From contig MNCI01015910.1 in the NCBI GenBank assembly GCA_015680685.1, positions 972,449 through 1,036,448 on the forward strand: a stretch of DNA of 64,000 nt, written 5' to 3'. The DNA comes from Gnetum montanum (taxonomy: Eukaryota; Streptophyta; Gnetopsida; Gnetales; Gnetaceae). Shown piece after piece: positions 37,621-49,060 of this stretch; position 1 is the first letter of the stretch, and the number at the start of each line of letters is the position of its first letter. The notes under the pieces were generated by a model, which saw only the letters and a program-made list of their open reading frames with translations, had not been told where the DNA came from and made no database searches. Both the position numbers and the translations under genes were made by a program.

Positions 37621-38395
37621 AATAGCATGGGACATGATATCGTGTCCTTCCTTGTGATATTGTGTATGCAATATCGCAGCCTACCGCCAGTTCTATAAAT
37701 AAGAGGTGGCTCTCCCTTTTTTCTCCATCTAGATCTAGACCTTAGCCAAAATCTTGCCATTTTTCCATTCTAGAGTTAGATAATTTTCATGTGCCCGCAG
37801 TAGGAGTCCCAAAGTGAACGGATCTTTATTTAAGCAATTCTGTACTTGAGCACACGATTGTGTATGGAAATAAAGATGAACTTTTGGATAAACCTTGTAG
37901 TACATGGACTAAGCTAAATAGGACTTTAATTATTATTAATTTTAAATGCTTTATTAGTTAAATAAATCTCTCTTAATCCTTAACTCCTAGTTAAGTGCAT
38001 TCAGTATGACCTCTTTGAGCACGTGCGTTACGCTTGGTAATCCCAGTAACGAATAGCATTTAGTAATCCCAGTAGCATTGCATTGGTTCAGGGTGTGAAA
38101 CAACAAGTGGGAATGGTAATTAAGGCTTAGTTAGTTAAATCTAGTTACTTAGTCTCTTCACCCTTTCCCTCATTAGCATAGGTGATAAAAACATAAAAGA
38201 TATAAAAATCACATGCCTCAAGCTTACTTAATCATATAATCATGAAAAATACAAGTAAGCTTGGGAGGACAATGATTGATTAACCTTAGGTGTTCCATAA
38301 GGCATGTAGGCACTTAGTCTATGGAGTTTGACTGGATCGCGCGTGTAACGCTTGTATTCATATGGTTGAGTGTAGGGGTACCTCACCACTCATCA
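37621..38395 (+). repeat. Element B 5' LTR
   Basis: Aligns with 43783-44586 through AGTTCTATAAATAAGAGG (TATA region), GCCCGCAGTAGGAGTCCC and the terminal CCACTCATCA. The first bases seem lost compared with the 3' LTR, which starts TGATGGGG. Confidence 0.85.
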
Positions 38396-38415
38396 TTGGC
38401 ATCGTTGTTGAGGAC
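38396..38415 (+). other. Element B primer-binding site, decayed
   Basis: TTGGCATCGTTGTTGAGGAC abuts the LTR. It differs from the tRNA-Asp-type site TGGCGCCGTTGCCGGGGA used by Athila-like elements only by transitions (C to T or G to A), as expected from methylated-cytosine decay. Confidence 0.6.
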
Positions 38416-38540
38416 TAAGTTGTTTGTGCACTAAGTAGAACATAGGAAATCATCCACATCGTTGGGAAGCTTAAACGAACCCTTAGGATTAATTAGAAGA
38501 AAATTTAAACAACGGTCAATAGCACACCGACAAAATAACA

Positions 38541-40930
38541 ATGTCTTCTTCTCATAAAAGAACTTCACAACCAAGGGATCACACAAGAGAGAATCGGTGG
38601 CACAACATACATAACCAAGAACTACTAGTTCCTCAACAATTTAGTGTGGTATATATTCATCATGATGAATATATACCTGACTTTACCTTTGTCTTCCATC
38701 AAGATGAACAACTACGATGGAAAGACTTGGAGGGTAACATAGTATTGCCTCCAGATAGAGCTGCCCCCAACATGCTCCTTCATGCCCTTGCATGAATTGA
38801 CATGTCGTAATTATACACTAAGTACGTTGCATGCGATTACAACATGAGGGACTACCATCCCACAGAAGTGCAACATCAATGGGACTTGTGGCAGGAGAGT
38901 CACTACACATCATTGAAGGGCAAAGGTCCCTATAATGCTTCGTTTGTCATAAGAGAAATTAAGGGTGGTGAACCTATCTCAATAGGTTCTCCATGAAATT
39001 ATGTTCCTTCTCCTAATGATAGTGAGGAGGTGGGGTATTATAACTTGTGCTCTATGATACACAACCCTAGTTCTGATTCCCACAAACATCAAGTGTTCAC
39101 TGAGGGAACACAAGCACAAGATAAGGGTAAGCATTTTGATCATCATCACAATTAGGGCTGTAGCCACCAAAGAGAAGATAAGAAACATTTTCATGGTGAT
39201 GGTCCCCTTCTTCTTCACCTTCATCGCATCATTCACCCTCTCCTTCCACATCAGGACGTACTCACAAAGAGAAAAACTGTGAGGATAAGGGTAAGGATAA
39301 GCAAAATGAGAGACCTCGATGAGAGAGTCAAGAGCGAGGACGAGGGCATTCTAGGGAATCAAAGCATGAAAGAAGGGAAAGTAGGGAACCACATAGGCAT
39401 CATAGACATCATGAGAGAGATGATCATGACGAACCCCTACTAGCAACCTGGAGTATGTTAGACATTATGGAGGCTGTGAGAATACCTACAAGGCACCAGA
39501 AAGATAGCCAGATAAAGAGACTAGACATGAATGATATCCCATGGTTTGACGGGGAATACAATGCTGATCCATAGAATTACTTATAGGAATTCCACAATGC
39601 CTATGCCTTCCAAACTATTGAAAACAAGTGGAAAAAGTTAAAGTTGTTCCCTAGGACACTCATAAAAGAAGCAGAAAGTTGTACTGGTCCTTAGAACTAG
39701 AATCCATTAGACGATGGAGTACGATGTTAGAACTATTTAACAATAAATACCAAACATACTCTAGAGTGTCCAACTTGCATAAGTAGATCCAAGGATGGAA
39801 GCAGGGTAATCATGAACCCTTGGATGCTACCATGAGCTGATATTATGTATTGCTACACCATTGCCTAGGCCATGGTTACGCACAATGGGATCAACTATGC
39901 CATGTCATAGATGGGCTAAGACATGAAACTAGGAGAACCCTTGGGACATATGCCCAAGGGATATTATCTGAACTTAGGTTTCATGAAGTTCATAGATTGT
40001 TGAAGCAAGTAGCTAAGGAAGAAGGGGAGCTATAGAAAAGACAAAGTGTGGAAGAATATAACCGTGATCCTTCCCTCTGAAAGAGGGGAGTAAGATTCTG
40101 TGAGGAAGAGGATGAGTCACCACTTGAAGAGTTGGTGAATAGAAAAACCTTGCTGCTTTAAAAGTTAACAACCAAAGTGTTGGCTAAGGTAGATCAAATA
40201 TGGGACTCCTTAGACAGTAGATTTGAAACCGTTTTAAAAATCGTAGAGGAGTCTAAGAAACGAAGTAGTGACCATGATAATAAAAAGTGGAGAGATTCTG
40301 ACCATGCACGTAACAAGGGTAAGGGAAAAATAACTATCACCGATGAGGTTGTGGACTCTGATATGGACAATGATGGTGGATGTGAGATCTGCCAATATGA
40401 CCATCATAAGGGATGTTTCCCAATAATTTCACATCTGCAAGAGTCCGGGGTGTATGCACTCAACCCAAGACTTAACAAATGGCAAGCACCCCAAAGGTTA
40501 CCTTATCCCCAAGGTAACCCAAGGCAGCTCCACCAACCCTTAATGTATTATCCAAGTGGAACTCCACCACAACCTATCGAGAAACACCAGCAGTGGCAAT
40601 ACCCATAGTCATGGGGGATGCCACCGCCTAGATAATAATACCCTTACCGGCAACCAGACTCGTATGGCTATTACATGTAGCAGCCGATTTCTCTAAGTGA
40701 CTCTATGAATCACGTGACTCCACAATAGCACTACCAAGTTCAGGAGTATTTTAAGACTTCCTCTCTTGGAAGAGACACTCCACATGCATACCATCCTCTG
40801 AATCCATCCACATCTCTTACGCTGATAGTTCTACTACCATCTGCTCCAATGATGCAAGGGGAACTCCCCACTCAACCATAGCAACGTAATGCTACGAGAG
40901 CTATAAACCTTCAACCCACTACTAGTTCTA
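38541..40930 (+). pseudogene. Element B gag remnant
   Basis: ATG at 38541 begins MSSSHKRTSQPRDHTRENRW, about 125 bp after the primer-binding site. The core lies at about 39530-40035 (IPWFDGEYNADP, then HVIDGLRHETRRTLGTYAQG). A zinc-finger-like box CEICQYDHHKGCFP lies at about 40384-40425, followed by a Pro/Gln-rich tail. Several stops and frameshifts interrupt it. It corresponds piece by piece to gag of element A. Confidence 0.75.
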
Positions 40931-40999
40931 ACAACCATACAAAGAGAAGATCCTTCTTTAGAACCAACAGTCCAAACAAGCACTCACAACCACAAGCGG

Positions 41000-41610
41000 T
41001 TGAGTCTATGACCACTCCTCCATTAAAAAAGGCTTTGGAGCTCCCTTCAAACCAACAACAAAGCTCAACGCACATGATTATGTTAACACATCCCGTCACT
41101 GACTGGATAAATATGGGCCACCTTTCTAGGAAACTCTTTGACCTTGGAAGTCCCTTAATCTACCTCCAAGTCATTGGGAACGAACCATGTAATGCTCTTC
41201 TTAACTCAAGCTCCGAAGTCAACTTAATATCACAAGAAATGTATAAAGCTTAGAACCTACCCCCACTCAAGAAGAGAAATGTTTAACTAGAGCTAGCTGA
41301 CCAATCCATCACTATCCCTTTGAGACTTATGGAGGACATTATTACCACTATGTGTGGTTGGTCCTACCCAGCTGATTTCCTAGTGATAGAAGTCAACAAT
41401 AATAAAGGGGACTTCCCATTTATAATGGGGAGGGCATGGCTAAGTACCATAAATGCATGCTTAGGAATCTATGATCTTTCCTTGGAAAACATTTATGGAA
41501 AGATCAAGAAGAAGAAAGTTCCATGCATCACATACAGTTATACTGAGGGGGATGACATACAGGAATGCTCAGCATCTCCTGTATGCAACCAGTGTGCTTA
41601 GGAAATTAAC
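41000..41610 (+). pseudogene. Element B protease remnant
   Basis: The frame reads PLIYLQVIGNEPCNALLNSS (the active-site DxG is degraded here), NLISQEMYKA, then WSYPADFLVIEV and FIMGRAWLSTINACLG. It is related to retroviral-type aspartic proteases. A stop near 41251 and others break it. Confidence 0.65.
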
Positions 41611-43782
41611 ATACAAAGGTGCCTATATGTAGCAACCACAAAATAAGAGAACACTCAGTGGTTGACAGCTAATCAAGAGAGCAACCCACCAATATGCATG
41701 GAACTAATTGGGGAAACAACTTGCAACCACAATGAAACCATAGACACATTGGAATATAAGCATCACCAACTTCCAACCCTTAATCTAAAAACATCAATTG
41801 GGAGAAGTTGGACACTTCTAAAAAATTTAAATAAGTGCTCATTATTTTGGATCTCTCCCTTTCAATTTAGTCATGGGGGAGATGGCCACCTATGCTGATC
41901 ATTTGAGGCGCTCAGTTCTTTTTAAGTTTTTGTTTTACACATTTTTGTTTTACAAATTTCTTTAAATTTTCTTGTTTTTGTTTTACAACATCATTCATAT
42001 TTTTTCTTTTATTTGTGTATGTATGTGTGTGTCTTACCTATTTTGTTAAGTCTGTCATCCAATAAGTGCTCTTAATGATGGTATGAACTATTTTCTATTG
42101 GTTGCTAATGTTTGGTTTTTACCTTTAAGTTATGATGTTGATACTAAGATATGATTATTTTGATATAGTAGGCAATGAGTCCACATCATCCATGCATCCA
42201 TAAATCTCTATGATCTCTCTTGGCTTGGAACTATACAGTCCCTTTCTTCAAAATAATAAGAACTATCAATGAATCGGTGACTGGGTATTTCTCAAACTAA
42301 GGAAGGACTCAAGGATTGAAAAGGGTGTGGCTTCAAGGGAACTTGATGCATTTGTGTTGGCCATTCTCTTGGGTGCTTGGATGTTTTCATCTTGAGTTTT
42401 CTTACCATTTCAACATTACCCAATTATCGGGAAGCTAAGTGAATAGAAATAAAAATAATAAGTCTTTGCATGGTGTGGTTCTCATGCAAAAACACAAAAA
42501 AAAATAGTGAGAATTCAAAGCACACCCCTTAGATGAAATAATCATTTGGGCTACAAGCACTAGTTATGGAACTAAAATAAACATGTTCCCTCTAACTAAG
42601 GCCCTTCTTGCTTCCCATTCTCTCCTTCTTCATTTCGTTGGAATGGTGGTGGCTCTTCGGCGAAGGCATTCTTATTACTTCAAGTGGATGGATTGGCCGA
42701 GTGCATTAATGTGAAGTCATTGGATGTGGTTTGTTTGAGGTTGGACTTGGAATGGGATCTACTAAGTCACATTAATCATTAAATATACAAGGGGCTGTAC
42801 ACCATCTTGTTTTTGAGATTTCATTCCATTCTCTTCTTTCCATCCTTCTTTCTCCATTTATCACCTCATTGCCAGTTGTATTAATAGTCCATATCTTGGT
42901 GGAGGCATTGTTTTCTTTTTGGTAAATTCTTATGGTTAAGGCTTTAACTCTTGTTTCCAAATGACATTCCTAGAGCCTACAGACTCTTTGACTGTGGAAT
43001 TGTCAGGCCATTAAGGGCATGAGCCTACTTTGGGGAGGACCCACTAACATTCCTATTTGGTGCATTCGTTAATTTCTTTCCTTTAAACATTGCTGCAATC
43101 ACCATTTATTTCATTCATTTCCATCTTTGACATCCCTTTTTATCAGCATTACCATTTTTTCTTTTTCTTCATCCTTCTTATTCCTTCTCTTTTTCCATTC
43201 TCTCGCTATCGGAGGTTCGTGATTAGTCATGGGGGTCTTGGTCCAATTTTTTCAATTTTCTCCTAGCCCTTACACCTTGGGTAGTCATCATTAGTATATC
43301 TTCAAAGTTTGCATCAGCCATACCACAACTCAGCCAATGGACCTTTCACTGAAGCAAGGTATCAACTACATTGCGATTCATTTACCCTTGCTAATATAAG
43401 ACTGTGTTGTGTGTGTAGATGAAAATCATACAACCACGGATTGGACTTGGAGGAAACACTTGGAATGGATCGGTGCCGAAGTAGTTATGCAAGGAACAAG
43501 ATTGATGGCATGCTTATGGATGGACGATGAAAGGTGCAATCTTGGCATTGACAGTAGTAGACTTCTTCTCTCTTCTCTCTTAGTTGCCAAATAAGGCTTG
43601 ATGTCAAATGTATAAAGTGTTCGCTCTTGTTGTCGTGAACACCAATTTTGTCATGTTCTGTAATGATGATCCATTCACATGTCATCCCATTCACCATTAG
43701 TTCCATTCAAGTTAATAATCCCATACCTTCCCAATATTTTGTAAGGAACTCAAGGAAAAGTTTTTATTCAGTCATGGGGGTA
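41611..43782 (+). other. Element B 3' UTR and polypurine tract
   Basis: After a short open stretch (41662-41898) no coding trace is seen. 41860-43780 matches the reverse complement of 61297-63190 in element C, for example TTCAAAGCACACCCC near 42520 and 62590. CATGGGGGTA directly before 43783 is the likely polypurine tract. Confidence 0.7.
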
Positions 43783-44586
43783 TGATGGGGCGCGATATCG
43801 CATGGGCCGCGATATTGCATCCTTCCTTGCGATATCATGTACGTGATATCATAGCCCACCACAAGTTCTATAAATAAGAGGCATCTCTCCCTTGTTTCTC
43901 CATCTAGATCTAGACCTTAGCCAAACTCTTGCCATTTTTCCATTCCAGAGTTACAATAATTTCCATGTGCCCGCAGTAGGAGTCCCAAAGTGAATGGATC
44001 TTTATTCGAGCAATTTTGTACCTGAGCACACGATTGTGTATGGCAATAAAGATGAAATTTTGGATAAAACTTGTAGTGCATGGACTAAGCGAAATAGGAC
44101 TTTAATTATTGTTAATGTTAAATTATTTATTGGTTAATTATATCTCTCTCATCCCTTAACTCCTAGTTAAGTGCATTTAGTACGACCGCTTCGAGCACGT
44201 GCGTTATGCTTGGTAATCCCAGTAACAAATAGTGTTTGGTAATCCCAGTAGTGTTGCATTGGTTTAGGATGTGAAATAGCCAGTGGAAATGGATACTAAT
44301 GCTAGGGTAATTAACGCTTACTTAGTTAAAGCTAGTTACTTAGTCTCTTCACCCTTTCCCTCATTAGCATAGGCGATAAAAACATAAAAGATATAAAAAT
44401 AACATGCCTCGAGCTTACTTAATCATACAACCGTGACAAATAAAAGTAAGTTTGGGATGACAATGATTGATTAACCTTAGGTGTTCCATAAGGCATGTAG
44501 GCACTTAGTTTGCAGAGTTCGACCGGATCGCACGTGTAATGCTTGTATTCATATGGTTGAGTGTAGGGGTACCTTGCCACTCATCA
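43783..44586 (+). repeat. Element B 3' LTR
   Basis: Starts TGATGGGGCGCGATATCGC and ends CCACTCATCA (804 bp). U3 carries four GATATC-type palindromes in about 60 bp, just upstream of the TATAAATAAG box near 43872. Confidence 0.85.
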
Positions 44587-47500
44587 CTAGTGTTGGTCAT
44601 CAGTGTCCAATGTCAAAATTTAGTCATTATGAAGGTTTTGAGGGGGTTTTAGGCTTCCCCCTTCCATCCATGCTAAGTATGGAATGCTCAGCATGGAAGA
44701 GGTTTCCCTTAGCTAAGAAAGTCAGATATAGGCCAAATCGATAGTTGATTGACCATGCATGTCAGCCTTCAAGGTTGTTGGTATCAATGATTAATTTTGG
44801 ATGTCAAGATTTGATAGTTTGAAAAGTGAAGTTGTTTCCCATCCAAAATAAACATGAACTAGAATTTCCCCCCTTTACACTTTAGTGCACTTAGAGTTAT
44901 GGTGCATTGAATTAGTAGCTAGGTTTTCAAGGTGTGTGTTTAGGTTTTAGATGAGTTTTATATGTTTAGATTTTGCAATTTTTGATCATAACTATCATTC
45001 TACAATAGTAGTGCATTATAGGAGGTCTTTGGAAGAGTTTTTGTTTATGGTAGAAGCAATTTGACTTCAAAGTGGAAGCCTTCCATCCTCTTAGTACTCA
45101 GTGTAGAACCTTCATCCTCCTCCTTTTCTAGCTACACTCAACATTGGGCCTACCATGGCCCCAAATTAATGTGAAGGAGAGAGTAGGAACCCTATCATCT
45201 AGAAGGTGGATGAACATGCTCAAGAGCTAGAAGAAGTACCAAGGCCCATCTCCATCCAAGCTTCTTCTATTGTTGCTCCAAGGTAGGTAGTTCTACTTAT
45301 TTTTGCCTTTGTTCTTTGTGATTTTTTCTAGTTTTTTGTTTCCTATGTGTTAAAGCTATGTTTTCTAGATCTACTCTGGTGGAGGAATTAAAATGGAATT
45401 TTGATGAAATCCCACCTCCTATTCTAGCTACTTCCATGTAGATCTATAGTTGTTTTATTGCTTTAGCTTTTGTAGATTCGATTTTGAAAATAGGGTTTGT
45501 TGTTGCATGTTTCTTTCCCAAAATTTTGGGGTGTAGCCGTTTTTCTAAATCTAGGCTTTTGGATTTGTTAAAATTAAATTTCAAAAAAATCCTACCCCAT
45601 TATTTTGGTGTAAATTTTAATGGGTTTCAATATTTTTGGCTATTTCGACTGTCTCCATGGCTATATGAAACCTAGGTTTTGAAGTTTTTGAAGTTTTGAC
45701 ATGAAAAAGCAAGTAATGTTGTGTATTTTTTCTTGGGAGAATGGCTACAAATTTGTAAAATTGAAGGTTATGAATTTGTAGCCCTTATTTTATGCTTTCT
45801 AATGGATGTTTTCTCATTTAATTTGGAATCATAACGATGAAGTTATGGTTGCTTTCCTAATGTTGTGCAATTAGGTTGTTTGTGCTGCTTTTGTAATTTC
45901 ATGTAATTTTGTGAATTTTTTCTAAGGAAAAGGAAAAGGTTTTGGCTATTTTCTAGCTATTCTTGAGTATGATTTGGCTTTAGATTTCCAATAGAGATGG
46001 AATCAATTTGATTGGACTTAAAATGAATTTTCTAAAAAAAATTTTACTAAGCATGTGTAATAAGGATGGTTGTGTTATTTTCAAATTATTTTTCAAATTG
46101 ATGAATTTATCTAAGCATGGATGTGTAGGGATCAATTAAACATTTCAAATGATGTAAAATCAACCTATTTGAAGCTCAAACAAATTTTTGGTGAACTTTT
46201 TACCAACCTTACATGAAAAGGGGTAAATATTGACAGCTATAGTTTTGGCTAAATTTTGGTTATGTTTTATGTAGATATGGTTACACATTTTTAGTTATAA
46301 TGGTCATGGATATAAGGTTTATAATTTTAGAATTATTTTTGTGGTGGAATCACTAAAATCATAGCATAAATGAATTTTTTAGGTATGGTTGTGTGAACAA
46401 GGAAAAATTATGGTCATAGCACATTACCCATTTGGAAATGGAAGTGGTTGATATGTATAATTGATGTTTTTCTTTTGTCAACATGTAAAACTAATGCTTA
46501 ATTTTTTTTAAGAAGAGTAAAAGCTTTTTCTATGTTTAGTTAGCTTTTATGATGGCTACATGGGTTTTTCTAAGCTTATGATGCTTTTTCTAAATTTGTG
46601 CATAGCTTAGATGTTTTCTTCCAAATTTATGCATGCTTTGCATAATTTAGATGTTTTTTTTCTAAACTTATGCTTTATTTTTTTCTAAATTTATCCATAA
46701 TTTAGATGTTTTTTCCAAATTTATGCATGCTTTGCATAATTTAGATTTTTTTTCTAAACTTATGCTTGCTTTTTAAAAAAAATTTATGCATAACGTAGAT
46801 GCCACTTTCTAAATTTATGCATAACTTAGACCAAGGTTTAGTTCTAGGTATAATTTTTTGGTTGTGATATTTTGCTTATGGTAATAATGCTTTTATGGAA
46901 TTTTTAAAGCTAATTTAGATAAATATATTAGAGCTTTTTATAGAGGCTAATTTCACCTCTGACAAGATATTTTTTTCCAAATTTGCTAAGTAATTTCATA
47001 ATGTAAGGCTATGCAAGGTTGTAATAATGTTTTCTCATGGAATTTCTTAAGCTATGAACACCTTAGTGTTTTTTACAGATGCTAATTTCACCTTTGACTA
47101 CATGTTTTTTTTAAAAAAATTTGCTGAGTAATTCCAATTGATCACAATGTTTTTTCTTTGCTTCATGTAGGGTCTTTTTGAGATCCATCCTCATCATCAT
47201 GGAGTTGGTGGGTATCTTGTGCTACATTGATCATCCCAAGAACAATACACTACTCCCTGAAATGCCTTTAGGGAAGCTGTAACTATGGTTTTGTCCTAGG
47301 GCAAGGAAGTTGGGATCCCCACAAGTTTGATATATTTTATGTTTTAGTTTTAGTTTTAGTTTTAAGTATGTTTTTGATTTTGGCTATGGGTTGCTAACTA
47401 GCTATATGTCATTCTATTTCAAGCCTCAGGAGACATTGGTAGCCCCAGTAGTGAGGGTGGGAATGACCCACCACTTCTTCCTTTGGATGCCACTCAGTAG

Positions 47501-47819
47501 CCTCAATCAGTTTAGCTTGTTGGCTAGTCATCTTTTATTTTCATGTTGATGTCTATGATGAGTCAAGACTATATTATAGATGGTTGTTATTTTTTGACAT
47601 TCTTGCAACACAATGTGGCTGTGGCTATGTATGTATATGTATACTTTAACTTTAAATTTAAATATTTGTTTTCATTTTTGGCTATATATCATGTTGTAGT
47701 AAATGTTGTAAAAGTTAAGAATGGCTATGTTGACTTTTTGTTTATAGAATCAAATGACTAATCGATGTGATAATAGGCTAAAAAAAAGAATAATAAGAAA
47801 GATGTTTGGTAGCTTTAGG
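44587..47819 (+). other. Tat-2 spacer with exon-like pieces of an antisense gene
   Basis: Relative to Tat-2 this spacer lies between protease and RT, where Tat-1 carries its antisense gene. Plus-strand pieces suggest a relic. 45155-45282 starts ATGGCCCC (MAP, as in Tat-1 exon 1) and ends CCAAG/GTAGGTAG in phase 2. A piece after TGTAG at about 47171 continues in phase (VFLRSILIIMELVGILCYID). A last piece after CTCAG at 47430 reads GDIGSPSSEGGNDPPLLPLD and stops at 47500. It is shorter than the Tat-1 gene and the exons are not clearly homologous. The gap 45283-47170 is AT-rich with repeats. Tentative. Confidence 0.35.
46555..46850 (+). repeat. Repeats with TTATGC/GCATAA motifs in the Tat-2 spacer
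   Basis: Diverged direct repeats of the type AAATTTATGCATAACTTAGATG and CATGCTTTGCATAATTTAG, about seven units in 300 bp. TTATGC/GCATAA is what TTACGC/GCGTAA becomes after CpG decay. Confidence 0.65.
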
Positions 47820-48060
47820 CCAAGTTGTGTAATTGTGGCTATGTTGCCAATTTAGGGCCATGGTGGGCCATACTACTAGTTTAACGTCTTAGTAGACTAT
47901 GATGCCAATTTAGGGTCATAGTAGACCATGTTGTGTGATTATCTTTGCCAGTTTAGGGCCATGGTGGCCCATATTGCCAATTTAAGATCTTAGCAAACCA
48001 TGATGCCAATTTAAGATCATAGTAGACCATAATGCTAGCTTAACATTTTAGCGAACAGGC
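47820..48060 (-). repeat. Tandem repeats between Tat-2 protease and spacer
   Basis: About seven units of the type GCCAATTTAGGGCCATGGTGG, the reverse-complement form of the Tat-1 repeats. The place, just after protease, matches 20662-20790 in Tat-1. Confidence 0.75.
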
Positions 48061-48299
48061 TATGAAAAATATGTATATTTATAAGGCATTTTTTGATGTT
48101 TATAACATAACTAGAAATAAAGAAAGGTTGTAGCAAATAGGTAAAAATGCAAAAAAACTTAGGCTACATGCATAAAGAATAAAACAACAAATGCATAAAT
48201 AGATACAATAAACTGCAAAAGAAAAGTAAGGTTACATGGCTACCAATGCATTTGGTCATAGGGGCATGGGAAGGTTAGGATGAAATTCACTTGTGTAGA

Positions 48300-49060
48300 T
48301 TCTTCCTAACCTTTGCAAGACTAGGGAGTGAGTATGACCTACTCTGCACAAGCTTATATTTGCCATCTCCTTCACTTACAATGTTAAAAGGGAGTTCATC
48401 CCATAATGCATCCCATTGCTCATTGTTATCATTGTTGGCTTTCTTGGGTTGTTGCTCTTAATGGCCAGGAGCTTTTTCTTGAATCTCCACTTTGGACCCC
48501 TATTCTATGTTTACATTGTTAACAGCTAGGGAAACCATGTTATCAAAATGAATGTTGATGAATGGGAGAGGACATAGCTCGTAATGAGCCAACCAAGGTT
48601 TTTCTAGGATCAAGTTGAATTATGGTGTCTCTTCCACCATCAAGAAGTTGGCAATTTTGGGGAATTACTCCCTAGCTATAAAATCCGAGATAGACCCCTT
48701 GAAAACAACTATTGATCCATTGAAGAACTTAAGAGCTATGGTGGTTGCAGGTTATATTTGCTTCATTAAGCCTAAGCATTCAATGATGCTACATGGGATG
48801 ATGTTGGTTGTGACTCCATCATCAGCATGCACCTAATGTATTTTAAATTTTCTTATCGATATGGTTATGAATAAAGGGACTATAGTTACTTTGCCAGTTT
48901 TGGGATTAACTTTAATTTTGGTATCATGAAATACAAGGTGTTTTGACTTCACCTCCTTTGATGAGGAAGGAATCATTATTGCATGGATAGATTCCTTGTT
49001 AATGGGGATATCCTCACTAATGGGGATGAAAGTAAACATTTTAACTCACACCTCATGATG
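48300..49060 (-). pseudogene. Tat-2 aspartic protease remnant
   Basis: On the minus strand, SIHAIMIPSSSKEVKSKHLV and KTGKVTIVPLFITISIRKF match the Tat-1 sequence before its protease. Then VHADDGVTTNIIP gives the active-site box and FNLILE the late hydrophobic motif. Stops interrupt it. Confidence 0.75.

Larger units (their letters stand above)
37621..44586 (+). mobile_element. Element B: gag-protease LTR element lacking RT-RNaseH-integrase
   Basis: LTRs are 37621-38395 and 43783-44586. Flanks CTAGG (37616-37620) and CTAGT (44587-44591) look like a target duplication with one change. A decayed primer-binding site follows the 5' LTR. Gag starts at 38541, and protease traces run to about 41600. 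The interior then passes straight into a 3' UTR that element C shares. No RT, RNase H or integrase trace was seen, so mobilisation would need proteins from a relative such as A or C. It is inserted in the pol/spacer border of Tat-2. Confidence 0.8.

Noticed and set aside
47543-47761. Small plus-strand ORF with Phe/Tyr-rich sequence
   Set aside because: AT-rich DNA between the last exon-like piece and the tandem repeats; no homologous part in Tat-1.
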